Shown one piece after another: positions 9,982 through 20,993 of a stretch of DNA of 64,000 nucleotides (the stretch's first letter is position 1; each line of letters starts with the position of its first letter). The notes under the pieces were generated by a model that was given only the letters and a program-made list of their open reading frames with translations, was not told the DNA's origin and made no database searches. A program made the translations under genes and the position numbers. This DNA is from Microvirga sesbaniae (GTDB lineage Bacteria; Pseudomonadota; Alphaproteobacteria; Rhizobiales; Beijerinckiaceae), in contig NZ_JAMXFJ010000007.1 of assembly GCF_025460805.1 (NCBI RefSeq), forward strand, positions 172,817-236,816, read 5' to 3'.

Positions 9982-11001
9982 TTAGGCGATCATCGCAAGC
10001 GCGGAATCGAGCCTGGACCTGGCATCCACAGGATCCAGCGGCTCCGGATCATGGGTGATGCGAGCTAACGCAGCGTTAGCCCGACGGAGGGAATCTCCTT
10101 CGAGCGCGGGGGCGGCCTCGGCCACCCCGCTCATCTCGTCCATGCTGCCGTTGCAATGGAGGGCCATGTCGCAGCCCGCGGCAAAGGCCGCCTCCGTCCG
10201 GTCCCGGAACGAGCCCGAGAGAGCGCGCATGGACAGGTCATCGGTCATCACCAGCCCGTCATAGCCGATATGGCCCCGGATGATCTCCTCCATGACGATG
10301 CGGGATGTCGTGGCCGGGTGGTCCGGATCGAGCGCCGTGTACACCACGTGCGCGGTCATCGCGAGCGGCATGTCGGTGAGCATCCGGAAGGGAGCGAAAT
10401 CGTGCCTCTCCAGCTCCTCGCGGGAGGCTTCGACCACCGGCAGGGCAAGGTGGCTGTCGGCGCCGGCCCGGCCGTGGCCGGGCATGTGCTTGACCACCGG
10501 CAGGACCCCTCCGGCCATGAGCCCCTCGGCGGCCGCGCGGCCCAGAATGGCGACCTGATCGGGCGTCCTGCCGTAGGCCCGGTCGCCGATGACGTCGTGC
10601 GCACCAGGCGACGGCACGTCCAGAACCGGCAGGCAATCCACCGTAACCCCCACGGACCGGAGGTCGTGGGCGATCAGGCGCGCCCCGAGCCGGGCGATCT
10701 CACGCTGGACCAGCGGGTCGTTGGCATGAAGGCGCCCGTAGGTGCTGCCGGACGGGTATTTCGGCCAGTGCGGCGGCCCCATGCGCTGGACCCGGCCGCC
10801 CTCCTGGTCGATCAGGATCGGAGCATCCGCGCGTCCGACCGCGTCCCTCAGGGAAGCGCAAAGCGCCCTCACCTGCTCCGGGCTCTCCACATTGCGGCGG
10901 AAGAGAATGAAGCCCCAAGGCTCCGCCTCCTTGAAGAACGCGATCTCGTCGGGGGTGAGGTCATGGCCGGAGCATCCAGCAATAAAGGCGCGGGTTGTCA
11001 T
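9982..11001 (-). CDS. nagZ: Beta-N-acetylhexosaminidase (glycoside hydrolase family 3)
   Basis: 339 residues, the usual NagZ length. NagZ releases N-acetylglucosamine from anhydromuropeptides in cytoplasmic cell-wall recycling. The family signature KHMPGHGRAGADSH (about 166-179) carries the catalytic His/Asp dyad of the mobile loop, and the nucleophile region is MTDDLSMRAL (about 252-261). DQEGGRVQRM at about 65-74 is also characteristic. It sits between the SPOR-domain gene and scpA on the same strand. Confidence 0.95.
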   Translation of the reverse strand: MTTRAFIAGCSGHDLTPDEIAFFKEAEPWGFILFRRNVESPEQVRALCASLRDAVGRADAPILIDQEGGRVQRMGPPHWPKYPSGSTYGRLHANDPLVQREIARLGARLIAHDLRSVGVTVDCLPVLDVPSPGAHDVIGDRAYGRTPDQVAILGRAAAEGLMAGGVLPVVKHMPGHGRAGADSHLALPVVEASREELERHDFAPFRMLTDMPLAMTAHVVYTALDPDHPATTSRIVMEEIIRGHIGYDGLVMTDDLSMRALSGSFRDRTEAAFAAGCDMALHCNGSMDEMSGVAEAAPALEGDSLRRANAALARITHDPEPLDPVDARSRLDSALAMIA

Positions 11002-11059
11002 ACCCGCGCCTTACGGCCCCTGCTCGGCAGGGTCAACATTTCTCAGCGGCCACGCTCGA

Positions 11060-12475
11060 TCAGTTCTTCGCCACGAAGCATTGTCCACCCTGGCCCTGGA
11101 GCTTGGAGCAGAGGGAGGAGGCGTCCTCCTTCGACAGGGGCCCGACGCGGACCCGGTAGATCGTGCTTCCGTTCACCTCGGCCTTGCGGATGAGAGCGGG
11201 CTTGCCCTCCAGGTCGGAATACTTGCGCTGGTAGGACGCGAAGGCCGTCTGCGCGGCGGCTTCCGAGTTCGCCAAGCCGAGTTGGACGGAGAAGCCGCCC
11301 GTCGGCGTCGTCTCCGCCGCGGCCGGAGCAATGGGCTGAACCGAGGCGACCTGCTGGGGTGCCGGCGTGGCCGCAGGGGTGGCAGCCGCAGCGACCGGAC
11401 GCGGCGTCGGCGTCGAGGCTGCGGGCGCCGCGGGCGTGCTGGCTGCCGGCCTGGGCTGGGCCGAAGCGACCTGAACGGGAGCCGATGGCGCACGGGCTGT
11501 CGGAGTCGCCTGGGCCTGCGGCGGCAGGGTCATGGCGGCGGACGAGGTGGGTTGCGCTGACGGCTCGGACCCCGCCACCGTCCCGTCGGGACGAATCGTG
11601 ACGGTCCGGACCTTCTTCGGCTCACCGAGGTTCAGGCTGGCCGTCTGATGAGGCTTGACCACGCCGCCCGGGACGGTGCCCCCGGTCGCATCCGCGACCG
11701 CGCTTCCGTTCATGCGCACGGCCTGCTGCACGTCGACCGGCTGCTCCTCGCGGTTGACGACCTTGGTCGCCCCGCTTTGATTGGCACGCTCGTAGATCTG
11801 CTTGTTCTGGTTCGGAATCTCGACGCCGCCGGGATTCTGCGGCTGCACCTTCGTCGGCTCGCTGCTCGCCTTCACCAGGGGAGGTTCGCCACCTGTGATC
11901 GAGGGCGAGCCGGACGCCAGATAGGCGCCGCCGCCACCGAGCACCAGGGCGCCGACCACGGCCGCCATCGCGACCACGCCCTTGCGGGAGCGCCCTTTTT
12001 GGACCGGCGCGTAATCCGGAGCGCGGTCATAGTCCTGGTCGGCATACTGCCCGGCCTGATCGGCGTAGTAGTCCTGGGCATAGGCCTCGTTGCCGTATCC
12101 GTCCTGATCCTGGTGGGCGGGCCGATGGGCGTAGCCGGGCTCGGTGCTTTGGGAATACGAGCCCTGCTCGAAGGAAGGGCCTGCGAGCACTGTCTGAGGA
12201 GCCCGCGACGTCACCGGCCGCCCGGCTTGCGGCATGATGTCGCGGACTGCGAAAAGATCGTCGGCGGAAGAACTCTGCGGCCGCTGGCGGGCGGACCCGT
12301 CATTGGCCAAAATGGCTTGAAAAGGGTCGTCCTGCCCTACGATTCGGGCCAATTCCGCGAGCGGATCGGTCCGCCCGGCGGGAACCGGCTGGGAATGCGG
12401 GGTGCCCGCCTGGGCGAGTTGCCGTTCGATCTCGGTGAGGTCGACGGCAAAACGGGGCTTCAGTGATTCGCTCAT
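11060..12475 (-). CDS. SPOR-domain inner-membrane protein
   Basis: 471 residues. The N-terminal part (about 1-165) is cytoplasmic and Tyr/Asp/Gln-rich (tracts such as YAQDYYADQAGQYADQDY). One membrane segment follows (VVAMAAVVGALVLGGGGAYL). The rest is a long Pro/Ala-rich periplasmic linker and a C-terminal SPOR domain (residues about 390-471, starting GGFSVQLGLANSEAAAQ). SPOR domains bind denuded glycan strands at the division septum, so a cell-division role is likely. It sits between argS and nagZ. Confidence 0.9.
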   Translation of the reverse strand: MSESLKPRFAVDLTEIERQLAQAGTPHSQPVPAGRTDPLAELARIVGQDDPFQAILANDGSARQRPQSSSADDLFAVRDIMPQAGRPVTSRAPQTVLAGPSFEQGSYSQSTEPGYAHRPAHQDQDGYGNEAYAQDYYADQAGQYADQDYDRAPDYAPVQKGRSRKGVVAMAAVVGALVLGGGGAYLASGSPSITGGEPPLVKASSEPTKVQPQNPGGVEIPNQNKQIYERANQSGATKVVNREEQPVDVQQAVRMNGSAVADATGGTVPGGVVKPHQTASLNLGEPKKVRTVTIRPDGTVAGSEPSAQPTSSAAMTLPPQAQATPTARAPSAPVQVASAQPRPAASTPAAPAASTPTPRPVAAAATPAATPAPQQVASVQPIAPAAAETTPTGGFSVQLGLANSEAAAQTAFASYQRKYSDLEGKPALIRKAEVNGSTIYRVRVGPLSKEDASSLCSKLQGQGGQCFVAKN

Positions 12476-12582
12476 GCGCCGGATCTCCAGTTACGCGACA
12501 GGAGCACCTGCTGCTCCGCCGGCACGACGTAACGGAACCCGACGCGTATGCTTCGTAAGCGATTGATTCGCCTCAAGAAACA

Positions 12583-14343
12583 CTATCGCATTTCATCGGG
12601 TGCCGTGACGCCCAGGATTGCGAGACCAGATGCGAGCACACCCTTCAGGGCATGCACGAGAGCGAGCCTCGCCTGTGTTGAATCTTTATCAGTTAGATTA
12701 ACAAAGCGTAATTGCGGCAAGTCTTTGCCCTTATTCCATAAACTATGGAAGGCGCTCGCCAGGTCGTAGAGGTAGAACGCGACCCGGTGGGGCTCATGGG
12801 CTTCGGCCGCAGCCTCGATCGTCCGCGGGAACTGGGCGATGCGGTGGATGATATCCATCTCCGCCTCGTCCCTCAGGACCGACAGATCGGCCTGCTCGAG
12901 GTAGGCCGCCGAGAAATCGGCTCCCGGAAAGGCTTCGGCCGCCTGCCGGAACACGGAGGCGCAGCGGGCATGGGCGTACTGGACGTAGAAGACGGGGTTG
13001 TCCTTCGACTGCTCGACCACCTTGGCGAGGTCGAAGTCCAGCGTGGCGTCGTTCTTGCGGAAGATCATCATGAAGCGCGTGGCGTCCCGGCCGACTTCGT
13101 CGACGACCTCGCGCAGGGTCACGAAGTCGCCGGAGCGCTTGGACATCTTCACCGGCTCGCCCCCGCGCAGCAGCTTCACGAGCTGGCAGAGCTTCACGTC
13201 GAGCGCGGCCCGGCCGTCTGACACGGCCTTCACGGCCGCCTGCATGCGCTTGACGTATCCCCCGTGGTCGGCGCCCCACACGTCGATCATCGAGGCGAAG
13301 CCGCGCTCGAACTTCGAGCGGTGATAGGCGATGTCGGAGGCGAAATAGGTATAGGAACCATCGGACTTGAGAAGCGGGCGGTCGACCTCGTCGCCGAAGG
13401 CGGTGGCGCGGAAGAGAAGTTGCTCCCGGTCCTCCCAATCCTCGTCCTTCTGGCCCTTGGGCGGTGGCAGACGGCCCATGTAGACGAGATCGCGGCCGCG
13501 AAGCTCCGTGATGAGCTCCTGGACCTGGTCGGAAGGCTTCCGCTGGAGGGACCGCTCCGAGAAGAACACGTCGTGATGGATGTTGAGCGCGGCCAAGTCG
13601 TCCCGGATCATGTCCATCATGGCGTCGATGGCGGTCCGGCGCACGAGCGGCAGCCACTCGGATTCCGGTTGGTCGAGCAGCGCTGTGCCGTGCTCCTTGG
13701 CCAGCCGCTCGCCCACCGGCTTCAGGTAGTCGCCCGGATACAGCCCCTCCGGGATGACGCCGATCGGGTGGCCCAGGGCCTCCTTGTAGCGGAGATAGGC
13801 CGAGCGGGCGAGAACATCGACCTGCGCGCCCGCGTCGTTGATGTAGTACTCGCGGGTGACCCTGTAGCCGGCGAAGTCCAGGAGACCCGCCAGGGCATCG
13901 CCGAAGACCGCGCCCCGGCAATGGCCCACATGCATCGGGCCGGTGGGATTGGCCGAGACGTACTCGACGTTGACCGGCGAGCCTGCCCCCTGCCCGCTCC
14001 GGCCGAAGCCGGCCGTGTCCACGAGTGCGGCCCGCAGAACCTCGTGCAGGACGGCCGGCGCGAGCCGGATGTTGATGAAGCCCGGCCCGGCGATCGCCAC
14101 CTGGGTGACCCGTGGGTCGTCCTGGAGATCGGCGACGAGAAGCTCGGCCAGAGCACGCGGGTTCATGCGTGCTTCCTTGGCCAGCACCATGGCGGCGTTG
14201 GTGGCGAGATCGCCATGGGAGGGATCGCGCGGCGGCTCGACCACGACGCGGCTGACGTCCAGCCCCGATGGAATCTTCGCCTCGCCGGCCAACCGGCCGA
14301 GCGCATCCGCAACCCGCTTCTCAAACAGTCCGAAAATGTTCAT
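12583..14343 (-). CDS. argS: Arginyl-tRNA synthetase
   Basis: 586 residues, class I. The HIGH-like motif is [15 protein letters not shown] (about 130-144) and the KMSKS-like motif is KMSKRSGDF (about 399-407). The N-terminal Add-1 domain and C-terminal anticodon-binding (DALR) domain are both present. It ligates arginine to tRNA-Arg. A repeat-filled gap of about 260 bp separates it from dgt upstream. Confidence 0.97.
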   Translation of the reverse strand: MNIFGLFEKRVADALGRLAGEAKIPSGLDVSRVVVEPPRDPSHGDLATNAAMVLAKEARMNPRALAELLVADLQDDPRVTQVAIAGPGFINIRLAPAVLHEVLRAALVDTAGFGRSGQGAGSPVNVEYVSANPTGPMHVGHCRGAVFGDALAGLLDFAGYRVTREYYINDAGAQVDVLARSAYLRYKEALGHPIGVIPEGLYPGDYLKPVGERLAKEHGTALLDQPESEWLPLVRRTAIDAMMDMIRDDLAALNIHHDVFFSERSLQRKPSDQVQELITELRGRDLVYMGRLPPPKGQKDEDWEDREQLLFRATAFGDEVDRPLLKSDGSYTYFASDIAYHRSKFERGFASMIDVWGADHGGYVKRMQAAVKAVSDGRAALDVKLCQLVKLLRGGEPVKMSKRSGDFVTLREVVDEVGRDATRFMMIFRKNDATLDFDLAKVVEQSKDNPVFYVQYAHARCASVFRQAAEAFPGADFSAAYLEQADLSVLRDEAEMDIIHRIAQFPRTIEAAAEAHEPHRVAFYLYDLASAFHSLWNKGKDLPQLRFVNLTDKDSTQARLALVHALKGVLASGLAILGVTAPDEMR

Positions 14344-14396
14344 GGTACTTCATCTCAATGGGCGACAGGCCCTGATCGCTGCCGACCAAACGCTTC

Positions 14397-14560
14397 ATTA
14401 GCGCATCGTGCGGAAAAGTGGACCCGGTTTTCACTAGCGTGGCCCTTCGGGTCGCTTGCGCGGCCCGCCGGGTCCGCGCCGAACGATGCGCCGCTTCAGG
14501 AAGTGAGCATCGGATCCGATCCCAAAAGTGGATCCACTTTTCACGTCCGATGCTCGAGCC
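14397..14560. repeat. Family A palindromic repeat cluster upstream of argS
   Basis: It contains GCATCGTGCGGAAAAGTGGA..., a CGGGTCCGCGCCGAACGATGCGCC half, and an AGCATCGGATCCG...AAAAGTGG/CCACTTTT...CGGACG-type inverted repeat ending in CCGATGCT. No gene is seen in this gap. Confidence 0.85.
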
Positions 14561-14607
14561 CTCGACCCGGAGCGGCCGGGAGGCCGTTGCGAAGGATGCA
14601 GCCGCGC

Positions 14608-15822
14608 CTAACGCAAGTCCGGCGTTACGTCAAACAGGCGCCGGTGTTCGAGGATGGCATAGCGGTCCGTCATGCCGGCAATGTAGTCCGCCACGCGGCG
14701 GGACAGGCGGGCTTCGTCGTCCCGCGGCAGATCCGCCTGCCACTCCTCGGGCATCAGATCCGGATCGGCCTTGAAGCGCCTGAACAGGTCCCGCAGCACG
14801 TCGTCGGCCTGGGCGCGGACCCGCATGACGTCCGGGTGGCGGTACATGCGGGCGTAAAGGAACCGCTTGATCGAGGCGTCGGCCTCCTTCATGGCGTTCG
14901 AGAAGCACACCATGGTGTCGCCGGCGCGGCGGATATCCTGGGCATTCCGCGGAGCCAGGGCGGCGATCCGGCGGTCGCCCTCGGCCACCACGTCCTCGAC
15001 GAAGCGGGTGATGACCCGGCGGGTCAGCTCGTGGATGCGCCGGGAGGGATCGAGGCCCGGGTAGCGCGCGTCGATCTCCGTCAGGAGTCCGTTGAGGAAC
15101 GGCACCTCGCGCAGCTCCTCGATCCGGAACAGGCCGGCCCGCAACCCGTCGTCGATGTCGTGGGCGTCGTAGGCGATGTCGTCGGCGATCGCGGCCGCCT
15201 GAGCCTCGCCCCCGGCATGGGTGGCCAGTTCCAGATCCTGCTGCGCATTGTACTCCAGGATCGCCAGCGGGACCCCGCGGGCGGCATAGCGCAGGGTCGG
15301 GCGCCCCTCGGCGTCCAGGAGAGGGCCGTTGTGCTTGACCAGCCCCTCGAGGGTCTCCCATGTCAGGTTGAGCCCGTCATATTCCGCGTATCGACGCTCC
15401 AGACGGGTCACCACGCGCAGGGCCTGGGCATTGTGGTCGAAGCCGCCGAAGCCGGCCATGCATTCGTCGAGCGTGTCCTCGCCCGTATGGCCGAACGGGG
15501 TGTGGCCCAGGTCATGGGAGAGCGCCAGGGCCTCGGCGAGATCCTCGTCGAGCCCCAGGGAGCGGGCGAGCGCCCGGGCGATCTGGCTCACTTCGATGGT
15601 ATGGGTCAGGCGGGTCCGGAAATGGTCGCCCTCGTGATAGACGAAGACCTGGGTCTTGTGCTTGAGCCGGCGGAAGGCCGAGGAGTGGATGATCCGGTCC
15701 CGGTCGCGCTGGAAGTCGCTGCGCGTGGGCGAAACCGCCTCGGGGTAGAGCCGTCCGCGGCTGCCCCAGGGATCACAGGCGTAAGAGGCTCGCCATCTCT
15801 CTCCAAAGGGCCGCACGGTCAT
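14608..15822 (-). CDS. dgt: Deoxyguanosinetriphosphate triphosphohydrolase-like protein
   Basis: 404 residues, the short bacterial dGTPase type. The HD-domain residues are visible as [11 protein letters not shown], then [17 protein letters not shown] (about 118-134) and the later [11 protein letters not shown]. The N-terminal [22 protein letters not shown] block is diagnostic. The enzyme hydrolyses dNTPs to nucleosides and triphosphate and tunes the dNTP pool. It is transcribed away from erpA; the two starts are 88 bp apart, so the promoters face each other there. Confidence 0.95.
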   Translation of the reverse strand: MTVRPFGERWRASYACDPWGSRGRLYPEAVSPTRSDFQRDRDRIIHSSAFRRLKHKTQVFVYHEGDHFRTRLTHTIEVSQIARALARSLGLDEDLAEALALSHDLGHTPFGHTGEDTLDECMAGFGGFDHNAQALRVVTRLERRYAEYDGLNLTWETLEGLVKHNGPLLDAEGRPTLRYAARGVPLAILEYNAQQDLELATHAGGEAQAAAIADDIAYDAHDIDDGLRAGLFRIEELREVPFLNGLLTEIDARYPGLDPSRRIHELTRRVITRFVEDVVAEGDRRIAALAPRNAQDIRRAGDTMVCFSNAMKEADASIKRFLYARMYRHPDVMRVRAQADDVLRDLFRRFKADPDLMPEEWQADLPRDDEARLSRRVADYIAGMTDRYAILEHRRLFDVTPDLR

Positions 15823-15910
15823 CCCCGGGTTGAAGCCTTGTCAGGGCGCACTTACCTTGGTCATAACACCTTGTCCAAAGAATATGTCCCGCCCAGGACT
15901 GGAAGTGCCC

Positions 15911-16237
15911 ATGACCGGTATCATTCTGACCGACCGCGCCGCCCGCCGCATCAACGAGATCATGGCTGCGGAGCCGGCAGGCTCCCATCTGAGAATCAGC
16001 GTCAACGGCGGCGGCTGTTCGGGATTTCAGTACGCCTTCGACGTGGACCGGACCCGGCAGGACGACGATCTCGTGATCGAGAAGGACGGCGCGACCGTTG
16101 TGGTTGACGAGGTCTCGATCCAGTACATGGACGGCTCGGTGATCGACTTCGTCGACGACCTGATCGGCCAGTCCTTCAAGATCGAAAACCCCCACGCGAC
16201 CGCATCATGCGGCTGCGGCACCTCGTTCTCGTTGTAA
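15911..16237 (+). CDS. erpA: Iron-sulfur cluster insertion protein (HesB/IscA family)
   Basis: 108 residues, normal for A-type carriers. The three conserved cysteines are present: GGGCSGF (about 37) and SCGCG near the C-terminus. The protein delivers Fe-S clusters to target apoproteins in the cytoplasm. The annotated start gives MTGIILTDRAARRI. In rhizobia a dgt-erpA divergent arrangement is common. IscA is the main alternative name. Confidence 0.92.
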   Translation: MTGIILTDRAARRINEIMAAEPAGSHLRISVNGGGCSGFQYAFDVDRTRQDDDLVIEKDGATVVVDEVSIQYMDGSVIDFVDDLIGQSFKIENPHATASCGCGTSFSL

Positions 16238-16240
16238 AAT

Positions 16241-16252
16241 CGTTACGTAACG
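16241..16252. other. Perfect 12-bp palindrome
   Basis: CGTTACGTAACG begins four bases after the erpA stop and 65 bp before the next start. It could be a protein-binding site or chance; the sequence alone does not decide. Confidence 0.5.
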
Positions 16253-16317
16253 TCCTATTGTCCCGGCGAATTCATTCCAGATTGGCCGGCGGTGGATTCG
16301 CCGGTTTGGGGGACAGG

Positions 16318-18177
16318 ATGAGACTTTCTTATCGCGCAGGGACCTGCGCACTCGCCTTGATGGCCGGCTCGGCGGCTTTGCAGTTCGAGCCGGCCCTGCT
16401 TCGTGACCTTGTCGTGGATACGGCTGGCCCCCGCATCGCCGTGGGCGCCGTCAAGGTTCCTCTGTGGAGCGCGGCCTTCGCGCAATCCGCCGACAGCCTC
16501 ATTCTGGACAATGTGAGCTTCACCTTCGGGTCCGCGACCTACGAGGCCAAGCGCATCGAGTTTTCCGGGATTTCCTCCTCGCGGGCCGATCTCGAGGCGC
16601 TGTTCTCCTCGACCTCGACCGAGCCGATGGAAAGCCGCCTGAAGCGCATCAGCGTGAAGCAGATCCTGATTCCGGAAGCGCGGGTGAAGCAGACCTTCGG
16701 CCAGGACGTCCAGACAACGACCTACCGGAACACCACGCTGACCGATGTGGTCCAGGGCCGGATCGGCTCCGCTCTCATCGAGGCGACGGGCGCCGAGACG
16801 AAGCGCGCCAAGGGAAGCCTCGTGGTCAGCAACGGCCGCGCGACCATGAGCGATCTCGATCTGCCGGCACTCGCGGGACTGTACGAGGCGAAAGCCGAGA
16901 GCACGTCGGCTCCCTTCGCGAAGATCTACGGCGCCTTCGCAATCGAGAATATCGACGTGACCGATGGCGAGGCGAATGTGAGCTTCAGGGTCGCGCGTAT
17001 GAGCGGCCGGGACTTCATGGGGCGGCAGACACGGGATTCCTGGAACGGGACCTTCGGCCTCTTCACCGAGATGGCCGAACGGCAGGAGCTTTCGCCCGCG
17101 GATCAGGCCCGCTTCTTCCCGGCTCTCGCGGACCTGCTCGACGCTTTCCAGATCGGCTCCATCGAGGCCTCCGGGGTCGAGGTGAACACGAAGACCAAGG
17201 GCGAGCCGGGCCAAGGCCGCATCGCTCGGATCGCCTATACGGGCAGCACGGAATCACAGCCTGCCGACATGCGATGGGAAGGCTTCGAGTTCTCCGGCAA
17301 GGACAACCACGTCAAGCTCGACGGCCTGAGCCTGACGGGCTTCTCGTTCCGCCAGACCCTCGAGGGCCTGCGATCGCTACAGGGCAAGTCCCTGGACGAT
17401 CTCGATCCCGCCACGATGCGCAGTCTCGTCCCCACCCTCGGCACCCTGCGCCTGCAGGGCGTCTCCATCGACGGGAGCACCGACGACGACGGCAGGAAGG
17501 TCAAGGTTCAGGCCGGTCTGAAGGGGTTCGAGCTGACCGCCGACAAGCCCATGAACGCGATCCCGACCAACTTCAGGTTCGGCCTGCAGAACCTGACGAT
17601 GGCGCTGCCGTCGAACAGCCAGGATGAGGGCGTGAAGGAACTCGTGGCGCTCGGCTACAAGACCATCGACGTCTCCTTCCTCGCGGCCGCCACCTGGAAC
17701 GAGGCTGCGAGCGAGATCGCGCTCAGCGAGGTCTCGTTCCAGGGTCAGGACATGGGCAATCTCGGCCTGACGGGCCGCATCGGGAATGTCGGCCGGGATC
17801 TCTTCAACCCCGACACGGCGCTCGCCACGGTGGCGCTCGTCGGCGCCAGGGCGAAAGCCCTCGACCTCTCGGTCGAGAACAAGGGCCTGTTCGAGCGCTA
17901 CATGGCCAAGATCGCCAAGGAGCAGAAGACGACGCCCGAATCCCTGCGCCGCACCTATGCGGCGGCGGCGGCCTTCGTGGTGCCCGCGATGATCGGCAGT
18001 TCCGAACAGGCCCAGACCCTGAGCCAGGCGATCGCCCGCTTCATTGCCAAGCCCGGCAAACTTTCGGTCAGTGCGACGCCCAAGGACCCATCGGGCCTCG
18101 GCGTCGCGGAAGCCATGGTGGTGCAGGACCCCAAGGCCATTCTCGAAAAGCTCAACGTCAGCGCGAAGGCGGAGTGA
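16318..18177 (+). CDS. Exported protein of unknown function
   Basis: 619 residues from the ATG at 16318, which has a purine-rich GGGGGACAGG just upstream. An earlier in-frame start overlaps erpA and is less likely. The N-terminus MRLSYRAGTCALALMAGSAAL looks like a signal peptide, so export to the periplasm is inferred. The body is rich in predicted beta strands and repeats of the form (I/L)xxIxVxxLxL. The C-terminus contains AKPGKLSVSATPKDPSGLG. AsmA-like or DUF-type envelope proteins have a similar feel, but no family is recognised with confidence. Confidence 0.85.
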   Translation: MRLSYRAGTCALALMAGSAALQFEPALLRDLVVDTAGPRIAVGAVKVPLWSAAFAQSADSLILDNVSFTFGSATYEAKRIEFSGISSSRADLEALFSSTSTEPMESRLKRISVKQILIPEARVKQTFGQDVQTTTYRNTTLTDVVQGRIGSALIEATGAETKRAKGSLVVSNGRATMSDLDLPALAGLYEAKAESTSAPFAKIYGAFAIENIDVTDGEANVSFRVARMSGRDFMGRQTRDSWNGTFGLFTEMAERQELSPADQARFFPALADLLDAFQIGSIEASGVEVNTKTKGEPGQGRIARIAYTGSTESQPADMRWEGFEFSGKDNHVKLDGLSLTGFSFRQTLEGLRSLQGKSLDDLDPATMRSLVPTLGTLRLQGVSIDGSTDDDGRKVKVQAGLKGFELTADKPMNAIPTNFRFGLQNLTMALPSNSQDEGVKELVALGYKTIDVSFLAAATWNEAASEIALSEVSFQGQDMGNLGLTGRIGNVGRDLFNPDTALATVALVGARAKALDLSVENKGLFERYMAKIAKEQKTTPESLRRTYAAAAAFVVPAMIGSSEQAQTLSQAIARFIAKPGKLSVSATPKDPSGLGVAEAMVVQDPKAILEKLNVSAKAE

Positions 18178-18199
18178 CGGCAGCCCTTCCGCGTCAGCA

Positions 18200-18590
18200 T
18201 CGCGACGAGCCCGGGCCGCTTCGCCCCATTTCCTCGCGGCCCCTATCGCCTCCCACCTCGCGATCCCGTCCGAAGTGATCCCCGCCGAAGTGATCTCCTC
18301 CGAAGTGATCCCCTCCGAAGTCTGGCCGGCCTCGTGCCGGCCACCCCGATCCGGTGAGGCGCCGCGCTCTTCCGATCGGGATCACCGGGACGAGCCCCGC
18401 TGATGACGTGGAGGGTGGGATGGGCCGGTGCGAACATCCTCCCACGTCATGGCCGGCCTTGTGCCGGCCATCCCGGCCCGTCAGGCTCTGCGCCTGAGAG
18501 GACCGGGGTCACCGCCACGGGGCCGGTGATGACCGGGGTGGGATGCCCTCGGGCCCGTCCGGACGAGGGCTCATCCGGACGTTCACGGCA
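18200..18590. repeat. Intergenic palindromic repeats, mainly family B
   Basis: About 410 bp without a credible gene between the exported protein and maeB (convergent). It contains several CACCGGGACGAGCCCCG/GGCCGGCCTTGTGCCGGCC-type palindromes (near 18376 and 18452) plus the tandem repeat listed separately. Confidence 0.8.
18269..18322 (+). repeat. 15-bp tandem repeat, about 3.6 copies
   Basis: Units TCCGAAGTGATCCCC, GCCGAAGTGATCTCC, TCCGAAGTGATCCCC and a partial TCCGAAGTC follow one another without gaps. The array lies inside the repeat-rich gap and is not in a gene. Confidence 0.9.
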
Positions 18591-20894
18591 TCAGATCAGC
18601 GACGGCTGATCCTCTTCGGCGGCCTGCGCCTCAACGACCGCGATGGCCGTGATGTTGACGATGCCGCGGGCGGTCACGGACGGAGTCAGGATGTGAGCGG
18701 GCTTGGCCGGGCCGATGAGGATCGGGCCGACCGGGAGCGAGTCGGCCAGGACCTTGGTGAACTGGAACGCGATGTTGGCCGCGTCCAGGTTCGGCATGAT
18801 GAGCACGTTCGCCTCGCCTTTCAGGCGCGAGTTGGGATTCACGCGCTCACGGATCATCTGGGACAGGGCCGAGTCGGCCTGCATCTCGCCGTCGACCTCG
18901 AGGTCGGGTGCGCGCTCGGTGATGCACGCCAGGGCTTCCCGCATCTTGAGCGCCGAGCGGCTGTCGGCTGCGCCGAAATCCGAGTGCGACAGGAGCGCGA
19001 TCTTGGGCTCTATGCCGAAGCGGCGCACATGGCTCGCGCAGGCGATCGTCATGTCGGCGATCTGCTCCGCGGTCGGATCGATCTGCACGTGGGTGTCGGC
19101 CAGGAAATAGGCACCCTTCGACGTGATGACGAGCGACAGGGCCGCCATCTCGTGGACCCCGGGAGCGAGCCCGATGATGTCCTTGATGTGCTTGACGCGG
19201 GACTGGAACCGGCCTTCGAGCCCGCAGATCAGCGCGTCCGCGTCCCCGCGTCTCACGGCGAGGGCCCCGATGACGGTGTTGTTGGTGCGCACCAGGGTCC
19301 GGGCCGCGTCGGGCGTGATGCCCTTGCGGCCGGCCGCTTCCACGTAGGTGGCCACGTAATCGCGGTAGCGCGGATCATCCTCCGGATTGACCAGCTCGAA
19401 GTGACGTCCGATCTCCATGGAGAGGCCGAAGCGCTTCATGCGGGCTTCGACGACGTTGGGGCGCCCGATCAGGATCGGCTTGGCGATCCCCTCCTCGACG
19501 ATGACCTGCACGGCGCGCAGAACGCGCTCGTCCTCGCCCTCGGCATAGATGACACGCTTCGGACCGGCCTTCGCCTGCGAGAACAGCGGCTTCATGATGA
19601 AGCCGGAACGGAACACGAAGCGGCCGAGGGATTCCGCATAGGCGTCGAGATCCGCGAGCGGACGGGTCGCGACCCCGGACTCCATCGCGGCCTTCGCGAC
19701 GGCCGGCGCGATGCGCAGGATGAGGCGCGGATCGAACGGGCTCGGGATCAGGGACTTGCGCCCGAAAGGATGCGCCTCGCCGCCATAGGCGCGGGCCACC
19801 ACCTCGGACGGGGCTTCGCGGGCGAGGCCTGCAATGGCCTTCACGGCCGCGGCCTTCATCTCCTCGTTGATGGTCGTCGCGCCCACGTCGAGCGCGCCGC
19901 GGAAGATGTAGGGGAAGCACAGGACGTTGTTGACCTGGTTCGGATAGTCCGAGCGCCCGGTGCAGATCATCGCGTCGGGCCGCGCGGCCTCGGCCTCCTC
20001 CGGCATGATCTCCGGATAGGGGTTGGCGAGCGCCATGATCAGCGGGCGCGGGGCCATCTGGGCAAGCAGTTCGGGCTTGAGGACGCCGCCGGCCGAAAGG
20101 CCCAGGAACACGTCCGCGTTGGGGATCACGTCGGCGAGCGTGCGCGCATCCGTGACTTGAGCGTAAGCGGACTTCCAGCGGTCCATGAGTTCGTTGCGAC
20201 CCTCATGGACGACGCCCTTGATGTCGGTGACCCAGATGTTCTCGCGCTTGGCGCCGAGCGAGACCAGGAGGTTGAGGCAGGCGAGCGCCGCCGCGCCGGC
20301 GCCGGACGTGACGATCTTCACGTCCTCGATGCGCTTGCCGGCGAGTTCCAGGGCGTTCGTCACCGCCGCGCCCACGATGATCGCGGTGCCGTGCTGGTCG
20401 TCGTGAAAGACCGGGATGCCCATGCGGGCCTTGAGCCGCTCCTCGAGCTCGAAGCATTCCGGCGCCTTGATGTCCTCGAGGTTGATGCCCCCGAAGGTCG
20501 GCTCGAGGGCTGCGATCACCTCGACGAGCTTGTCCACGTTCTTCTCGGCGAGCTCGATGTCGAACACGTCGATGCCGGAGAACTTCTTGAACAGGACCGC
20601 CTTGCCTTCCATGACGGGCTTCGACGCGAGCGGGCCGATGTCGCCGAGGCCCAGGACGGCCGTGCCGTTCGAGATCACCGCGACCAGGTTCTGGCGCGAG
20701 GTGAGATTGGCAGCCTCGGCCGGATCGGCGGCGATCGCCTCGCAGGGGGCGGCCACGCCGGGAGAATAGGCCAACGCCAGGTCGCGCTGGTTGCCGAGGG
20801 GCTTGGTCGGCTGAATCTCGAGCTTTCCGGGACGCGGATGCTGATGGTAGAACATCGCTCCCGATTTCAGATCCTGCGAGATGTTGTCTCCCAT
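18591..20894 (-). CDS. maeB: NADP-dependent malic enzyme, MaeB type
   Basis: 767 residues from the ATG at 20894 ([10 protein letters not shown]), which has AAGGAG upstream; an ATG six codons earlier is less favoured. The malic enzyme part spans about 1-430: [17 protein letters not shown], then the nucleotide-binding [16 protein letters not shown]. The C-terminal part of about 320 residues is the phosphotransacetylase-like domain found in MaeB. It converts malate to pyruvate and CO2 in the cytoplasm. The PTA-like domain is usually regulatory (acetyl-CoA sensing). Confidence 0.95.
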   Translation of the reverse strand: MGDNISQDLKSGAMFYHQHPRPGKLEIQPTKPLGNQRDLALAYSPGVAAPCEAIAADPAEAANLTSRQNLVAVISNGTAVLGLGDIGPLASKPVMEGKAVLFKKFSGIDVFDIELAEKNVDKLVEVIAALEPTFGGINLEDIKAPECFELEERLKARMGIPVFHDDQHGTAIIVGAAVTNALELAGKRIEDVKIVTSGAGAAALACLNLLVSLGAKRENIWVTDIKGVVHEGRNELMDRWKSAYAQVTDARTLADVIPNADVFLGLSAGGVLKPELLAQMAPRPLIMALANPYPEIMPEEAEAARPDAMICTGRSDYPNQVNNVLCFPYIFRGALDVGATTINEEMKAAAVKAIAGLAREAPSEVVARAYGGEAHPFGRKSLIPSPFDPRLILRIAPAVAKAAMESGVATRPLADLDAYAESLGRFVFRSGFIMKPLFSQAKAGPKRVIYAEGEDERVLRAVQVIVEEGIAKPILIGRPNVVEARMKRFGLSMEIGRHFELVNPEDDPRYRDYVATYVEAAGRKGITPDAARTLVRTNNTVIGALAVRRGDADALICGLEGRFQSRVKHIKDIIGLAPGVHEMAALSLVITSKGAYFLADTHVQIDPTAEQIADMTIACASHVRRFGIEPKIALLSHSDFGAADSRSALKMREALACITERAPDLEVDGEMQADSALSQMIRERVNPNSRLKGEANVLIMPNLDAANIAFQFTKVLADSLPVGPILIGPAKPAHILTPSVTARGIVNITAIAVVEAQAAEEDQPSLI

Positions 20895-20993
20895 CCCCGA
20901 CGCTCCTTGCACTGCCCGAACGAACCTGGAGGCCCTTGTGCGCGCCCTTCACCCTGCCGTCAATGTTCTTGTCTCAGCCTGCGTGGTCGCACG

